A DNA stretch of 22,476 bases. It comes from JAOUEE01 sp051011595. Its GTDB lineage: Bacteria > Actinomycetota > Acidimicrobiia > Acidimicrobiales > SHLQ01. The translations under genes were made by a program, and so were the position numbers. Each line of letters starts with the position of its first letter. The stretch's first letter is position 1. Under the pieces are notes generated by a model. That model saw only the letters and a list, made by a program, of their open reading frames with translations. It searched no databases and had not been told where the DNA came from. Below, one piece after another: positions 20,921-22,476 of this stretch. The stretch covers positions 1-22,476 of the forward strand of contig JBPCTQ010000233.1 in NCBI GenBank assembly GCA_051011595.1, read 5' to 3'.

Positions 20921-22476
20921 ATGTCGGTAGCGCCGAATCCCACACAGCCCGATCGCGGACTCCGAGCTCCCATCGAGATCGAAGATCTCGGGGTACCCCG
21001 ACCGCTGGTCGAGGACCTGTTCATGCGCCGTCTGCTGATCGAGCGCGAGGCGCCGATCCGGACCATCGCCGAACAGCTCGGTGTGAGCCTCCCGGTGGCC
21101 AGAAGCCTGGCCGACGACCTGCGCGACAAGACGATGCTCGAGTACCACGGCCTCGACGGCCGCGACTACCGCATCGGTCTCACCGAACTGGGCCGCACCA
21201 CTGCTGTGGAGCGGATGCAGCAGTCGACCTACGCGAGCTATGTGCCGGTCCCGCTCGAGGAGTACGTGCGAGTGGTCAATGCCCAGCACGCCGACCTCTC
21301 GCTGAACCGCGAGGGCATCCGCCACGCGTTCCAGGACCTGGTGGTGGCCGACGAGCTGCTGGACCAGCTGGGCCCGGCCTTCATGAACGACGGCGCCATC
21401 TTCCTCTACGGCCCGCCCGGCACCGGCAAGACCAGCCTCGCCGAACGTATGATCCGCGTGCACGAGGACTGGATCCTGGTGCCTCGAGCCGTCGAGGTCG
21501 ACGGCCAGGTGATCTCGCTCTACGACCCCGCCGTCCACGAAGCCGCTGACGAACAGCCGATGGAGATGGACCCCCGATGGGTGATCTGTCGCCGGCCGAT
21601 CATCATCGTGGGTGGCGAGCTCAACATGAGCATGCTGGGCCTCGACTACGACGTGAACGCCGGGCTCTACCAGGCGCCCATCCAGATGAAGGCCAACAAC
21701 GGCCTGCTGGTGATCGACGACTTCGGCCGCCAGATGGTGACACCGGACGAGCTGCTCAACCGCTGGATCGTGCCGCTGTCGCGCGGCATCGACTTCCTGA
21801 CCTTGTCCTACGGCTTCAAGTTCACCATCCCCTTCGAAGCCAAGTTGGTGTTCTCGACCAACCTCGACCCCAACTCCCTGGGTGACGATGCGTTCCTCCG
21901 TCGTCTGCGGAACAAGGTGTTCGTGGGCCCGATCAGCGACGATGCCTTCACCTGGATCCTGGCCCGAGTGGCCAAGGCGAACGGCATCCAGGCCTCGGCC
22001 GAGGCCGGGCTGCACATGCGGCGGGTGGCACGGGAGAACATCGGCGACCTCCGGCCGTACATCGCCGTCGACTTCTGTGAACTGCTGCTCGGGATCTGCG
22101 AGTACGAGGGGCTGCCTCGGGTACTCGACGAAGAGATGATCGACCGGGTGGCCGGTGTGTACTTCACCCGCGAGGTGGAGATGGGTCCGACCCGGGCCGG
22201 CGGCGGCAGTGTGCCGGTGGTCGATGCGGCGCCATCCGACGATGTCAGCCCCGGTGTGGCCGAGGAGGCCTTCGCCCCGACCGCCGCACCGGCCTCGTTC
22301 CCGGCCGCTGAATCCCCGCCCGTGGCCGCCGCTCCCGCGGTCGGCGCACCGGCGGCCCCTGCCACCGTGCAGGTGCCGGTGCCGGCCACCGACCAAGCGT
22401 CCTACGCGGCCCCGGCCGGCCAGCCTGCCCCGGTGGGCCAGACCGCGGCCTACGCCGCCGACTACCCACAGCCGCC
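20921..22476 (+). CDS. AAA+ ATPase with N-terminal winged helix, 3' end outside the window
   Basis: The open frame starts at ATG 20921 and runs past the window edge, giving 518 codons. Residues about 25-100 look like a winged-helix fold (RTIAEQLGVSLPVARSLADDL, then wing-like 'GLTELGRTTA'). The ATPase core has Walker A Gly164-Pro-Pro-Gly-Thr-Gly-Lys-Thr171, Walker B LLVIDDFG with Asp266-Asp267, sensor 1 FSTN (311-314), and an arginine-rich LRRLRNKV (arginine finger/sensor 2 region). After about residue 415 comes a long Pro/Ala/Val-rich tail, low in complexity and probably disordered. It looks like a CbbQ/MoxR-like remodelling ATPase of bacterial type, but its partner is not in view. The reverse strand is also open here over 1.5 kb; that is a codon-bias artefact. 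Confidence 0.8.
   Translation, partial: MSVAPNPTQPDRGLRAPIEIEDLGVPRPLVEDLFMRRLLIEREAPIRTIAEQLGVSLPVARSLADDLRDKTMLEYHGLDGRDYRIGLTELGRTTAVERMQQSTYASYVPVPLEEYVRVVNAQHADLSLNREGIRHAFQDLVVADELLDQLGPAFMNDGAIFLYGPPGTGKTSLAERMIRVHEDWILVPRAVEVDGQVISLYDPAVHEAADEQPMEMDPRWVICRRPIIIVGGELNMSMLGLDYDVNAGLYQAPIQMKANNGLLVIDDFGRQMVTPDELLNRWIVPLSRGIDFLTLSYGFKFTIPFEAKLVFSTNLDPNSLGDDAFLRRLRNKVFVGPISDDAFTWILARVAKANGIQASAEAGLHMRRVARENIGDLRPYIAVDFCELLLGICEYEGLPRVLDEEMIDRVAGVYFTREVEMGPTRAGGGSVPVVDAAPSDDVSPGVAEEAFAPTAAPASFPAAESPPVAAAPAVGAPAAPATVQVPVPATDQASYAAPAGQPAPVGQTAAYAADYPQP

Noticed and set aside
20885..22396. Very long open frame on the minus strand opposite the AAA+ gene
   Set aside because: Its translation is His/Gly/Val/Asp-rich without domain pattern and mirrors the codon bias of the real + strand ATPase gene, which has clear Walker motifs.

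Overview
The window is high-GC, densely packed bacterial DNA with many GTG and TTG starts, short intergenic gaps and frequent stop/start overlaps. The protein families (MetX-linked trans-sulfuration, an actinobacterial-type adenosine deaminase with TDN instead of TDD, Stf0-like sulfotransferase, many lipoproteins) point to an actinobacterium, possibly Acidimicrobiia (Ilumatobacter-like). That placement is inference; no rRNA or marker gene is present.

Layout. (1) 1-2071: end of metX, a PLP-dependent trans-sulfuration enzyme translationally coupled to it, and an Fpg/Nei-type DNA glycosylase. (2) 2143-3237: three small genes (signal-peptide/TM protein, 76-aa protein, PH-like protein), probably one operon. 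(3) 3281-3356: tRNA-Gly(GCC) with encoded CCA and a strong hairpin after it. (4) 3509-8019: a secreted beta-propeller protein with three C-terminal modules, a PAT-like acetyltransferase, a YihX-like HAD phosphatase and a sulfatase. (5) 8097-12481: a duplication-rich stretch. It holds a cupredoxin-like lipoprotein with a 60-bp internal tandem repeat, a decayed second copy of the same gene, a GNAT acetyltransferase, and two paralogous secreted serine hydrolases. Between the hydrolases lies a short fossil of the 3' end of a DegT/RfbH-like gene. (6) 12478-14155, minus strand: a lysine-less RfbH/ColD-like PLP enzyme and a SnoaL/NTF2-like protein in one operon. (7) 14274-18137: PI-PLC-like lipoprotein, convergent DUF2207 membrane protein, coiled-coil protein, small Cys-containing lipoprotein. 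(8) 18196-22476: a two-domain Stf0-like sulfotransferase, adenosine deaminase, and an AAA+ ATPase cut by the window edge.

The most interesting points are: the RfbH-like enzyme, which has His in place of the PLP lysine yet lacks the iron-sulfur cysteines of RfbH; the gene fossil at 10911-10953, which implies that a whole hydrolase/RfbH-like module was once duplicated; the sulfotransferase whose C-terminal half looks like a degenerate second copy of its own fold; and the cupredoxin-like protein with an unusually long Cys-to-His ligand loop. I found no CRISPR array, insertion sequence, phage gene or complete defence system.
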